Shown here: positions 24,401 to 36,300 of the stretch, piece by piece | Layout of the letters: every line of letters starts with the position of its first letter | Position numbering within the stretch: position 1 is the first letter of the stretch | Source: Triparma columacea | Lineage: Eukaryota; Sar; Bolidophyceae; Parmales; Triparmaceae | Length of the DNA: 64,000 nt | NCBI GenBank assembly: GCA_030267965.1 | Contig: BRYA01000173.1 | Coordinates: 1 to 64,000 of the forward strand | Direction of reading: 5' to 3' | Translations under genes and position numbers: made by a program | Notes under the pieces: model-generated | The model's input: only the letters and a program-made list of their open reading frames with translations | Told to the model about the DNA's origin: nothing | The model's database searches: none

Positions 24401-24920
24401 TTTACGGTTGAGGAGGGGGGGAGGGAGGGGAGTTGGGAGAGGTAGGTTGAAGGGATTTGACAGCTTGGTTGAGCTGGGTGGAAGGATTTGGGTGAGAATG
24501 GATGTGATTTTACAGAGGTAGAGTACAAGTATCACCGCAATAGCACTGCAATAGCAGCACAACACCCCTCACAACTCCAACACCTACGCCCCTCTCATCC
24601 CTCTCACTCCTCTCACCTATTGATGATGATGGTGATTTGTTTGATTGAATAATTCCACCGTTGAAGCTAGTATAGTATATGTATGGTGTAGTGTTGGTAT
24701 CTATGGTGCTGTTTTGACGTTTTGGATCAAATTGAAGGGATTGAAGGGGTTGAAGGTCCAATTTGAGTACCATAAAGTCTCTTGGTGACGTCCCTTTGTT
24801 TATTTTTAGGCCATTATTTCCCTTCTTAATACGTAATATTGATAAACAACGTTCAAATGCTGACTCATTTAAACGAACAAACGGAGAACACTCATTATTA
24901 AGCACGATTGTACACTCCAT
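21495..24920 (-). CDS. PEX1: Peroxisome biogenesis AAA ATPase PEX1 (interrupted by an assembly gap)
   Basis: Exons (minus): 24617-24920, 23164-24473, about 22425-23017, then 21495-22302. The N-domain includes LRPLTPADWEAVE, the second-barrel signature of PEX1. D1 has a Walker A GKKGTGKT, but the Walker B position reads VVVWDGVD, lacking the DE pair. D2 has GPTGCGKT, FFDEFESVGGKRG and DRVVNQLLTFLDG, diagnostic of PEX1. With PEX6 it extracts ubiquitinated PEX5 from the peroxisomal membrane. The N run at 22411-22424 falls where the D2 entry (normally an Asp-Ile-Gly-Gly-Leu region) should be coded, so roughly 70-100 nt of coding sequence and a donor site are missing from the assembly. The first ATG (MECTIVLNNECSPFVRL) gives the expected N-terminal barrel, and phase 1 joins to phase 1 across intron 1. 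Confidence 0.88.
22411..22424. other. Assembly gap (14 N)
   Basis: Fourteen N follow a run of ten C. The gap interrupts PEX1 between its two ATPase domains. The real missing length is unknown. The region around is very rich in C runs, which likely caused the break. Confidence 0.95.
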
Positions 24921-25332
24921 GAGATATTAGTGGCCCAAATATATCTCCATTTATTCTGGCCTCCATTTCTGTCTTTACTTTCACTCAATTCCAACAAAAC
25001 GAAGAATAAAACGTAAAAAGAAAACACCAAACACAACTACACACCACCCTGCACCTCCGCAACATTTACTTTTAGCGCTAAAGCGGCAGACAGGCAAAAA
25101 GGATAAAAGGAGAATGAAATAAATCCGAATGATCCTCAATTTGGAGAGATCAAGAAATTCTCCCTAACCTCAGCAACTACGAACTCTCCAACGCTTCAAC
25201 CTCCCATATTACTACACCATAAGTGCACCCTCCAAAAATATCACATAAAATAGCCTCACAAGGGCGCAAAACTCAAACCCCCTCCCGCCCCTCCTCAACA
25301 AAATACCCACTCATCACCCATTACCTCCCAAT
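24921..25332. other. Divergent intergenic region
   Basis: This is shared upstream sequence of PEX1 (minus) and dynactin (plus). It is A/C-rich towards the dynactin start. No further gene was seen. Confidence 0.4.
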
Positions 25333-28300
25333 ATGTCTATCAATCACCTCTCCCTCCCCCTCCTTACCCCCGTATCGATAGCTCTCCCAAACCAAACCTA
25401 CCTTCACGGTGTAATTGCCCACCTTGGTCCTGTAAAGTTCTCAGACAAGACAGACTGGGTAGGAGTCCGTCTCACCACCCCCTCACTGAACCAGGGGAAG
25501 AACAACGGCACCGTCAAGGGAACCTTCTACTTCGACGCCGGTGGTGAGACCAACGGTTGCTTCGTAAGGGCGCAGCAGATTGCAAAGAGGGAGGGCATGA
25601 CAAGGCTTGAGGAGCTCAAGCTCAAGAGGGAGATCGCGCAGTTCAAGGCGACCATCAACAAGGACCCGGGCGCGGCGGCGTCCGCCGCACCGGCCGCGGC
25701 GCAGGCAGCGACCAAGCCTGAAGCCACGCCGTCAGGCTCTCCGAAAAGAGCATCCTCACCAGTCCGTCCAAAGCCTCCCCCTCCCTCCTCCTCCTCCTCC
25801 TCCACCCCCGCCACCCCCTCTTCTTCCACCACCTCTACAGCCGCCAAGACGCGTTTGGAGATCCTCAAGGAGAAGCGCGCCGCCCTAGCAGAGAAACAAA
25901 CAAGGGGAAGGTCCAAGTCACCAACGCCGGCGCCAACGACAACAAGGACAACCAAGACCCCACCAGCACCCCCACCTGCACATGCACCAGCACCAGCACC
26001 CTCACCCGCACCTGCTCCCGCCCCTACCCCCGCACCTGCTTCCAACCCCGCCCCCGCTTCCACCCCCGCCCCCCCGAACCCCGCCCCCTCCGACCCCGAC
26101 CTCCAAGCCAAGTACGCCTCCCTCCTCGCGCTGCACACTTCCACCCAGGCCTCTCTCTCTTCCCTCCAGGAGTCCGCCTCGTCCCAAAGGTCCCAGATAG
26201 CCTCGTTAAACTCCACCATATCCGCCCTCCGTTCCTCCCCCCCCCCCCCCCCCTCACCCTCCCCTGAGGTCTCCTCCGAGCTGTCCAGCGCGCTCGAAAA
26301 GATAGAATCACTAGAGAAGACAATCTCCACCATGAAGGACCTTCGAATCAAGCACACTACAAACGAGGCAAAGCACGCGGCATCCTTAAACGCGGAGCTA
26401 ACAACGCTCAAAAGACAACTGGAGGATAGCAACAAGGAGAAAGATACAGCAGAGGAAGGGATGGAAAAACTCGCCCTAGAACTAACTGAGGTTAAGGGGG
26501 AGAAGGAAGCACTTGAAGATAAAGTGGAGGAACTCAAACTAGACCTCGAGACTCTGGAACTCGAACTCGAAGAGGTTAAGGAGGGTTACCAGGACGCCTC
26601 TGGTGGGGGTGGGGAAGACGATGCTACCGACTCTAGTAAAGGACAAGCGGAACAACTGTTGAAGGTACAGAAGGAGAACGCTGACATGAGAGGAGCACTT
26701 AGGAAAGTCAGGGAGGAAATGAGGAAGTGGGAGAGGAGGAGGGAGGAGGAGATTGGGAGAATTGAGAAGGAGAGGGAGACGGAAAGGAAGGAATGGAAGA
26801 GGGAGGTGAGACGGCGGCTTTGAAGGAAGGAAGGAAAAGGAAGGGGGGGAGAAAATATATAAAATACAAAGGGGACATTCACTCACGCCCACACCCCCCC
26901 CCTCCCCACCCACCCACGCGCACACAAACGAAGATCTCGGAGATGCACGCGCAGGTAGACGGTCGATCTGCCTCTGACGCCATGTTCGAGGGTCTTACAA
27001 ACAGGAACCTCACCCTCGAGGATACAATTGAAACCCTTACCCTCGCTCAGAGGGAGCTGGAGGAGAGGGTCGAGGTTGGGGAGGAGATGGAGGAGGTTAT
27101 GGGGGAAGAGATTAAGGTTCTTAAGAAAGAGATTGAGGGGTGGGAGACTAAGGCTAGCAACCTCGAGGAGGCCGTTAGGAGGCAGAGGGGTAGGGAGTTG
27201 GAGGGTGAGAAGGTCGTCGGGAAGTACAAGGAGCTAGTGAGGAAGTTGAGGGAGGATTTGGGAAGGATGGAGGATGAGAGGAGGGGGGAGGAGGGGGGGG
27301 AGGTTAGGAGGATTGACAGGGAGAGGAAGGCGAGGGATGAGGTTAACAAGTGGAGGAAGAGGGAAATTGAGAGGGAAGGACTTGTCAAGGAGGTGAGGGA
27401 AACGAAACAAAGCAAGGGACGGGAAAGGAAAGAAAAGACAACGAAACGCCCCCCCCCCCCGTAAAAACGCTCTAATAAAACCACAAACCCCCTTTCTGTC
27501 GATACTCGTTTCGCTTCGTTCGCAGCTGTGGGAAGGCCGGATCGAAGCCGCTGGTATGAAGGTTGAGGGTGCCTCAAAGTTCTCGTGGGTCCCTCTTACC
27601 GTCGCCGCCATGGAGCACTCCGCTGTATCGGGGGACAAGGCACTGGCAAGGACGGCCGCCGCACTCGCATACGGACTCGCTAAGATCGAAGGAGAACTCG
27701 TACGGGAGGGGGGGGAAGAAGACGGAGAGGTGAGGGGGGGGGGGATGGGAAAGTTTGAGAGGGACGTGGAGCTCGCGGGGGCGCTGGTCGACGCGCACGC
27801 GGAGTGCACGAGGACCATCGTGGCGGTGGGAATGGGGATGGGGGGGGGGGAGGATTCGATGGAGGTATCCGCGGCATCGGCTCACGCGTTCGGGGAGGTT
27901 TATAGACTGGCAATTTCGGCTGTGGACAAGGTCGGGGAGGGGGAGAGCACGGCAAAGGGGGAGCTGAAACTACTGAAGGAGGCGGTGAAACACGCGAGGG
28001 AGGCAATCAACGGGGACAAGGACAGCAACCCAATGGTGGAGGACGAATGGAACCCGGAGGGATGGAAACAGGTCAGACAGGCAACGAAGGCGGATTGGCT
28101 CTGCAAGGCGTTAGAGGGAAACTTCGAGGGCACGCCAGAGATCAAGAAGCTAAGGGCCGAATCCAGCAGGCTCGTCGAGGCGCTGTCGCAGACCGCGATG
28201 TTCTCAGCTGGAGAAGGAGACGAACTCGAGGATGCATGCAACGGACTCATCCAAGCAATCACGTCAAGGTGAGAATAGACGGCTAAGTGAAAAGACCCAC

Positions 28301-29660
28301 CAAGGGGAACGATAGCGATGCTACACTCTGAACCCTGAACTCAAACTTCTTCGCCCGTCGCGCTCGTCGCGCTTTGCCTCCTTGCAGCACCGTCGCCGAG
28401 GCTGGGACTGAAATCGAAAGCCTAATGACCGCGCTTTCCAAGTGCCTCGCCTCCCTCCCCAAATCTCCCCCCCCCGCCGAAGCGCACCCTCTGCTACCTT
28501 CCAACCTCGACGCCTTCGCATCCTGCGTCAAGTACGTCGACTCATTGTCCAACGGAGGCAACGCGTGGGCTCGAAGGAGGGAGAAGATAAAGGCGAGGAT
28601 CCTCGAGGGCGATGAGTGCAGGTCCAAGGTCGCCTCGGTCGCCGTAGAGCTCTCCGAAACCCAAAAGGCGCTCAAGGGGAAGGAAAAGGAAGCCGCGCGG
28701 CTGGGGAAGAAGATCTCGCAGCTCGAGGGGCTCCTGAGCGAGGACAAAGGGAGCAAGGTGGAGGAGGGGGGGGAGGGGGAGACGACGGAGAAACTTAGGA
28801 AGGAGATCGCCATGCTCACAGAGGCCATGGATGTCCTGCACACACAGGTGGACGAGTACGAGACCGAGATCAGGACAATGAAGGGGGGGAGGGGAAGGTG
28901 AGAACGGGGCCGGAGACCTCATCGGGACGAGCTGTAACCCTAACAGTGTCATAAACCACTAACGTAACCCCCTTCCCCTTTGCCTCCGCCGCACTCGCTT
29001 TGCTTGCCCCCCGCCAGGGATAAGAGCCCCAAGAAGGGCAAGGGCGGCTCGGCCGCAGCCGACGGGGACAGGGACGCCATCGCCCGGGCCGCGGATGCAA
29101 CCCGACCCGTCCTCAGGGCCGCCTTAACCGATGCTAGGGCGTGGAGGAGCAGGGCCACCAAGGCCATGGTGAAGGAGCTAAAGCCCCTGGGGAGGAGGGG
29201 GAGGACCACGGGGACGACGGCGGCGCAACCCCAGGGGGGGGACATGCTGGAGGTTAGGAGGGCGGAGGGAGAGGGGGGGAGGAACTTGAGGGAGATGCTG
29301 GTGAAGGCCTGCTGCGACGCGAGGATTGCCAAGGCTAAATGTAAGGTAATCGAGCTGGGCAAGGGGGGAAAGAGCGTGGCGGAGATGGTCAAGGATGCGG
29401 GGAAAGAGTGCAAGGAGGCGGAGCAGATGGTCGAGAAGGCGGTGGAGGAGTGCAAGTGGGCACTGAGGAAGGGGATCCGGTTCAAGCCGATGGAAGGGAA
29501 GAAGAAAGAAGGAGGGGGGGAGGGTGAGGTACTCAGGGCGAGGGTGAGAATTCAAAAGAAGGAAGCACCCAAATCAATTGTCACACGGAAGCATCTGCTT
29601 GGGGGAGAGCGAGACCTGGAAAAGTTGTTGGCTTGGACCCAGACGGCACTCATGGTGTAG
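25333..29660 (+). CDS. DCTN1: Dynactin subunit 1 (p150-Glued)
   Basis: Exons: 25333-26805, 26934-27392, 27526-28268, 28388-28897, 29018-29660; 3828 nt, 1275 aa, close to the usual p150 length. An N-terminal CAP-Gly domain (about 10-80; KTDWVGVRL and GKNNGTVKGTFYF) binds microtubule ends and EB proteins. A basic, Ser/Pro/Ala-rich linker follows (about 110-250), then coiled coil (about 250-640) containing TNRNLTLEDTIETL, the p150 coiled-coil signature. The C-terminal half fits the dynactin p150 domain. It links dynein to cargo and microtubules. Intron 3 (28269-28387) is nearly identical to the only intron of the convergent neighbour. The dynactin stop is only 51 bp from that gene's stop. Confidence 0.9.
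28269..28387 (+). repeat. Introner-like intron, copy A (dynactin intron 3)
   Basis: This is a 119-nt intron from GTGAG to TTGCAG. It matches the reverse complement of 30630-30739 over its whole length, with about 6 substitutions in 110 aligned bases plus one 9-nt indel, which is a tandem duplication of a gtcgcgct-type unit. Flanking exons are unrelated, so the match starts and ends at the splice sites. Confidence 0.9.
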
Positions 29661-29711
29661 GGGTTTCAAAATAGAGAACAACTTTATTGAAACCTACTTT
29701 GTCCTATTTTA

Positions 29712-31012
29712 TCAAATTATTGATTGCGACCTCTTGAAGCGGCCGTACTTGCTTTTGCTTTTCTCCCCCAATTCCTCATCTTTAGCGTGTTCGATGGCGT
29801 GCCCCACGGCGCCCCAGCTCATGCCGGCCTTGGCGACGCCCCCGCTCCAGTCGTACTCCGCCATCATCGTGATAACGGGGTGGGCGTGGCCGTCATCGGC
29901 CCCCGAAGCTTCGGCCGACTGGGAGATGGATGAGAGAATGATGTTGTGAACCTCGTCGCGCTTCTTGCCCACCAACTCCAAGTCTAAGCCGTGAATCTTT
30001 TGCTCCCCCTCCGTGCCGGGCATGGAACTTCGAGGCTGCTTTGGCTTCGCAGCCTTGTTGTCCGATTCCCTCTCCTCCGTCTTCTCGTCGTCGCTCAGCA
30101 TGTCTGACGAGGCTTTCTTGCTGGCGTAATTATGAGCCCTAATCATGGCTTTCCTAGCCGAGGCCCAGTTGTAGATATCTGAGTGGCCCATCCCAGCAAT
30201 TGTCGACCGACTAGAGTTGTCCACGTTGACCCCGTCAGAGGACAGCGGAAGAGGCAGTTCCAGCTTCTTAACGCACTTCCATTCTGTGTGAAGCCCCTCC
30301 GTTTTCCACAGCTGGAGGTTTCCAAAGTGGAACTTCTTACCTATCACGTCAATGGCGAGATCAGCCATGGCCTTCCCCTTAGTATCAACGTCCAAGTCTC
30401 CGTAGATTAGCGACAGGTGCGGCATGTATTCTGAATCATAGCCGCACCCATTTCCATCCCTTTCAAATACTTCGCAGGCAACCTTGTTGAGGCCAGTGAT
30501 ACTCTTTGTGAGAACAGGATGCGCGTAAACGCACTGAAAGAAGAGATCGCGGGCGCCGAGGCCGTGGAGCGCGAGGTGAGGGGTAAAAATGTCATCAAAA
30601 TTGTGGGCAAGGCGCTTCTCCAACATATCCTGCAAGGAGGCAAAGCGCGACGGGCGAAGAATTTTGAGTTAAGGGTTCAGCGTGTAGCATCGCAATCGTT
30701 CCCCTTAGTGGGTCTTTTCACTTTGCCGTCTATTCTCACCATTTTGTCAAACAACCATTGTTCGCTCCTGTCCGTCATCCCGGCAAGCACCGAGAGGTGG
30801 GGAAGGAAAGCGTCCGTCCCGAGCTCCGCGGCAGTATGGGATATCACAGATTTCATGTACTCCAGATCTGTCCCAGCCGAAGGCAGAAGCCAAAGGGAGT
30901 ACCCATGGAATACAGGGGATGAGTACAACGAGGCTCCCTCCTCGACATGCTGAGCGGCATGAGCCGGGAGAGTCACGGGGTTGATAAGCACCGTGTTACG
31001 TCGAGTCGCCAT
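29712..31012 (-). CDS. 2H-family phosphoesterase (plant-type cyclic phosphodiesterase-like) with C-terminal extension
   Basis: There are two exons, 30740-31012 and 29712-30629 (1191 nt, 396 aa). Two HxS motifs, LPHLSVLAG (exon 1) and MPHLSLIYG (exon 2), sit the right distance apart for a 2H phosphoesterase like plant CPDase, which opens ADP-ribose 1'',2''-cyclic phosphate and 2',3'-cyclic nucleotides. The N-terminal part (YSLWLLPS) fits the fold. The last ~200 aa are a polar, charged extension with no domain I recognise (YNWASARKAMIRAHNYASKK, then a Lys/Glu-rich stretch). It may work after tRNA splicing or RNA repair (inference). Its single intron is the second copy of the introner pair. Confidence 0.78.
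30630..30739 (-). repeat. Introner-like intron, copy B (phosphodiesterase intron)
   Basis: This is a 110-nt intron read on the minus strand, near-identical to dynactin intron 3 from donor to acceptor. Because the host genes are convergent, the two copies form an inverted repeat about 2.2 kb apart on the chromosome. Confidence 0.9.
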
Positions 31013-31309
31013 GGAAAAGGCTTGATTCTTTTGAAGCTAGCCAAGGCAATTAATTCGGCAGTTTAGCGAAAGGTTCCAAAGTCTTGGTAATTAGGACTCC
31101 ATTTTGGCGACAAGGATTTACGCAATTTTGGTAAGTAGTAGGAATAATCTGCGCAGAGAACGTGGTTGATTGGGTAGCTTTCAGACGGGCGGTCATAAAA
31201 AATATAGAAATTCAAAACTTCTTAAAACTTAATACTGCTCCTGTCATCGTTTCGACGCAGCGCGCTTACGAACTGACCCACTATATCAGCCAGTAACATT
31301 GTTTGAATC

Positions 31310-33203
31310 ATGAGGGTTGCCTTCCTCCATCAAGATCTTGGTATTGGCGGGGCGGAGGCTTTGATAGGTGAGACAAATCTCATTACCATGACGTATAAAG
31401 CAGTATTTATGGGTACCATGTTCACAAAGGGGTCACACATACTGTTTCAAAAGCCCCAAAAGGACAAAACGCCATATATTGGATAATAACTGAGCATCTC
31501 CTCATCTCGCACTCGAGGCCTCTTGTCAGCTGAAGACTTTGCTTGTAGCTAAAGACTCTGACATTCACGACGTTCAATGATTCCGAGTCAAACCCCTCCC
31601 TTCCCCTCCTCTCTTCCTCAAACTTACCCCCTCCCAGTATCAATGGCCTCCAGTCTGATAGAAGATGGAACCCATCCCTCCAGTCACATTTCAATCTTCA
31701 CAACCCGCTGCGATCAATCTCACTGTTTCTCTCAAGTAAAGCGCGGCGGCTGCCTCGATGGCTGCGTCAAAAAGCGTGGAACCTTCATCCCAAGTTCTCT
31801 ATTTGGGATCGGCACCGTGCTGTTCTCTAATTTGAGGGTCCTCTACCTGGGGTTGTGCATCGCATACGAAATACTGGGGAACGGGAGAAAATACGACGTT
31901 GTCGTAGTCGAGTGAGTCTTAGTCATGAACTTGACACCCTGTCTTTTTCACAGCTCGTCACCTCACAAACTCCATCCTCACCCCCCATCCCCACAACTCC
32001 CCCCCCATCCCCACAACTCCCCCCAGCGTTCTCCCCATAGCCATGCCAATCCTAAAGTTCCTTACCCCCAGAATGCCAATCTGTTTCTACTGTCACTTTC
32101 CCGACAAGTACCTCGTCCGCAATACCGTAAACGGCGTTCAAATAACCGCTCCCTCCCTCCTTCGTCGCATGTACAGGTATCCGATGGACGCCGTCGAGGA
32201 GCTAGCTATGGGAAGCGCCGACGTCGTGGGGGTCAACTCCAAGTTTACTGGTAAGGTATTTAGGGAGGCCTTCCCGAAGCTTAGGAACGTGTCGACAGAG
32301 GTTCTGTACCCGGCCATTAATCTGGATGACTTCATCCCTCCGTTAGAGGTGGGGGAGAAGAAAGGGAAGGGAAAAGGGAAGATTAGGCTGCTAAGCATGA
32401 ATAGGTTCGAGAGGAAGAAGAACATAGACCTTGCCATTAAAATGATGGGTGTGCTGAAGGAGGAGTTGAAGAAAGAGGTATTTGAGAGGTTGGAGCTCGT
32501 GGTCGCGGGAGGTTACGACGAGAGGAACAAGGAGAACGTGGAGCACATGTCGGAGCTCAAAGCTCTGGCTCAACGCACCTCCGTATCCTCTCAGGTAACC
32601 TTCATGCCGTCCGTATCTGACGCTGTCCGCGCGACCCTCCTCCAGACTTCCTTGTGTGTGCTCTACACGCCAGATAGGGAGCACTTCGGGATTGTGCCGC
32701 TCGAGGCCATGTATGCGGGGACGCCCGTTATAGCAGTGGCGAGTGGGGGTCCGCTCGAGACGGTCAAGGACGGCAAGACCGGGTTTCTGTGCGACAACAC
32801 ACCAGAAGCTTTCGCAGGTGCGACCGTGAAGTTACTGCAGGACGACTTTGAGGCCTCCGCAATGGGGAAGGCCGGACACGAGCACGTCAAGTCCAACTTC
32901 GGACTTGACACCTTCAAGGTCTCCTTCGAGCGCCTGCTGACAAAGGCCATCAAAAAGGGAGAGGTGAGAAAGGGCCAGAGGGAGTCAAAAGAGCGTCGGA
33001 AGGTACCTCATCTTATCCATTAACGCGACTCTCCCCGCTCGCCACAGGTCGTCAAGCCGGGAGGATGGGAGACGGACCTCGCTTTCTTTTTGATTTTCGC
33101 TGTGACTGTTTTCGTGATGGGGAGATTCCAACTTTGGGCGAGTAATGTGCTTAGATCGTCGGGAGCAAACAAGTGGACCCTGGAGAATATGTTCTTTAAC
33201 TAG
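31310..33203 (+). CDS. ALG2: Alpha-1,3/1,6-mannosyltransferase ALG2
   Basis: Exons: 31310-31367, 31638-31911, 32027-32963, 33048-33203; 1425 nt, 474 aa. It adds the second and third mannoses to the dolichol-linked oligosaccharide on the cytosolic side of the ER. Support: the start FLHQDLGIGGAEALI, the family hallmark; ICFYCHFPDKYLV; NSKFTGKVFREAFP with VLYPAIN; and the GT4 EX7E region EHFGIVPLEAMYAG. The last exon adds a hydrophobic segment (LAFFLIFAVTVFVMG), a probable C-terminal membrane anchor. The short first exon was identified by splice matching, and frame and length agree. Acceptor 3 follows a duplicated C-rich 17-mer. Confidence 0.93.
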
Positions 33204-33352
33204 TATGTTTGTCCCCTAGACCGATGCCTATTGTTATGTTATCTACTGACGAACGCCTCGACTTCATGATTTCAAAGCTCCCAAGTCTTCCCCCAAAAAT
33301 GGTTCCAGTGTTCCAGTAGTCATTTCCGCAGGCAACATTTCTCTCTTTGGAA

Positions 33353-36300
33353 ATGCATTTACCGCTCCATCTACACCCCTTGATCCTTACCACCGCCTTT
33401 CTCCTTCCGTCAGCTATATCTTCCTCGTCATCAACCACTTCAAACCCCAATGCTGTTCCCCCTTCCCCGAACTCTCCAATTTACCAGGAGAATATTATGA
33501 TAGGGGGCACATCTATCGGCGAAATGGTAATCTACCCTGGCGAGGAACCCGCCGATGTCGCCTATAACTTCGTTGTCTCGCACGGTCTTGACGATTCCTA
33601 CAAAGACTCCATCCTCACCCAAGCCTGCGTCAATCTTCCCTGCTCAAGGACAAGGGCTTTACTCTTCGACAGCCCCGTCCTCTCCGAAAGCGGTGCATTG
33701 ATCGGAAATATAGAAATATTCGAGGGAGACGAGCCCGCTGACGTCGCGTTTGAGTTTTCCAACCTGCACAATCTCACAGAGGATTACTTTGACGCCATCC
33801 TCGCGGATGCTTGCGACAACGTGGAGTGCACGAGGGTGGAGCCGGTGATATTTAGGCTCCCAGTGGACTTGGGAGAAGGGGAGGAGGTAGAACTCACGAT
33901 ATTTGACGGCGAGGACCCCATCGAGGCAGTGGCTGAATTCTGCTCCGAGCACGAACTGGACGAAGAGGCCATGGAAGCGCTGCTTGCCGAGGCGGACGAG
34001 AACCCCTTGATACAGATTAACTGGGACATCGTTACTCGCCTTCTTTCAGGGGAAGAGGGAATCTCTGAGAATCCTGGCGAGGGGGCCTTGTTGTATAGTG
34101 TCCCAGTGCAAGATGAGGAAGGGGAACTGATCGGGGTGGTTGACTTTTACGATCACCAGGAGCCGGCGGACGTGGTCTACAATTTCTGCCAGAATTTTGG
34201 ACTAAACGAACAATACAGGAACGCCATTCTGGCGAATGCCTGCGAAGTCATTGAGTGTCATAGGGTCGAGGCTGCCATCTTCTCTTTACCCGTAAATGTG
34301 GCCGAAAACGAGATCGTGTCCTTCGTGGTGCTGGAAGGCGAGCACCCGAGGGAATCAATCAAAGAGTTCTGCATGGAGAGTGGGTTGGGAGAAGAATGCA
34401 GGAAAGTGTTGACCCAGAAAGTCGCAGAGCAAATTGAATTCGATCACGAGGCGCCTATAGTGTGGGACCAAGAAGTCAGAATCGACGAGGAGACGACCCT
34501 GGGCCGCATCCATCTCTACGAGGGAGACGAACCCGCTGATGGCATCTACGACTTTCTTCACGACAAGGAGCTCTCGGATGACATGTACATACGCGTCAGG
34601 GACTTCCTGACTGACGTCATATGCAAACGCTTGATTTGTAACAGGAGAAGAGCGGTCGTGTGGTCCGAGTCTATCGCAACAGAGGATGGGGAGTATATTG
34701 GGGACGTACAGGTCTTAGAGGTGAGAATGGGATTATACTGTCAGGAAGTCCTGAAATTAAAGCACTTCGCTAACGTAGCACCTTTTCGCTGATCGTCGCA
34801 GGGGGTCGAGCCGATCGACGCCATACATGCTTTTACCACTCATTACAACTTGGACCTCGGTTACCGGCAATCTATCCTTGCGGCGTGCTGTGAAGAAATC
34901 GAGTGCACAAGGGACAAGAGAGTTGTCTTTCAACACGATGTCAACACGGCGCAGGGGCCTCTCGGAAAGCTGGAAATTACCGAGGGTGAGGAGGTGGTGG
35001 ATGCAGTGGTGAAGTTTATCTACGACTATCAGGCCGACGTGGACATAATTTCCTTCAAGAACTACTTTTTTGAGCAGGCCTGTGATAGAGGACTTGACCT
35101 GCTCTGCACCAGGAACATCGCCGTTTTGGTAAATATCGGACTCGTTGACGACGACGGAAAGTCTCTGGGACAGCTGGTCGTACGCGAGGGCCAGGACCCT
35201 GTCGAAGAACTTTGGATCCACTTGAGCAAGATCATCGAGGACGAAAAGAGTCGGATAGACAGCTTTGCTGGCCTCAAGCCAAAAGTTTGCCGGATGCCAT
35301 ATGCATTTTGCAAGTCAAAGGGCATTATTATCTTCCAGCAAGCCATCAGTGGGCCTGGAGGTACGACGGTGGGCGTATTGGAAGTTTTTGCTGGCGAGGA
35401 GCCCGTCGACGCAACTTATAGGTTCTTTGCCAAGAACGGGCTTTTCGAAAAAGACTGGGACTTCAAGGCCGTTTTCAAGCAGGTCTGCGAGCTGGAGGGT
35501 TTGAAGGGTAAATGCATAAGGCAGGAGGCGATAAAGTTCCTAGAGGAGAACAAAGTGATTGACGGCATTAAGATAGGCCACCTTGTGGTCTGGGAACACG
35601 AAGAGGTGATTGACGTTCTTTACCGGAAACGGATCGAGTACGGGCTAACAATAAAGCAGCAGATGGCCCTCTTCAACGAAATTTGCAGCAGCGAAGAAGT
35701 CTACTGTAAGATGACGAGAGCAGCCGTCTACAGGCGCTCTGTGAACAAGTTGGACTACGACACAAACACGACGATGGTTTACGGGAACGCAACTTGCGAT
35801 AGAAAGTATATGGGATGGAGGTTTATTTCTGGTTGGGATGAGGCCGGACTCCAGTTCAACGAGACTTGGGTGGGGCCTTTCAAGCAGAGGTTGTCGAGGT
35901 GGGGAATGACTGATGACGGAAAAGTGAAGATTCGGCCAATGAAGAAAATCGTGAACATGCTGAACGACGGGTACGCAGTCAGCATTTGCGGCGAACCGAC
36001 CTTCATCTTGTACTATATTGCGGGGTGGTATGTGTTGGCAAGGCTCATCTGTTGGCGGGTGGGGGTGAGAATGGGCTGGGGAGGCCGTTTCTTTGGATGG
36101 AGGAGAATAGGATTGGTCAGCAATGCTCTGCTCTTTGTTACCTCCGTGTTATCGGCAAGCTTCTTTTACGTGTGGGGCATCGAACCCGACCCGAACATTG
36201 ACATGGCGATGCACAATTTCATGGGGAAGCTCCCTGACTTGGAGATCCTCGAGGGGCAGTACGTCGCAGACGCAGTGTGGAAGTGGGCTAAGGATGGCGA

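Noticed and set aside
25527..26537. A 336-codon frame antisense to dynactin exon 1
   Set aside because: It is Ser/Ala/Gly-rich low complexity opposite the Pro/Ala linker; the sense strand is clearly p150.
33347..33352. A start at 33347 for the EPxD-repeat protein
   Set aside because: That codon is TTG; the first true ATG is 33353 and begins the signal peptide.
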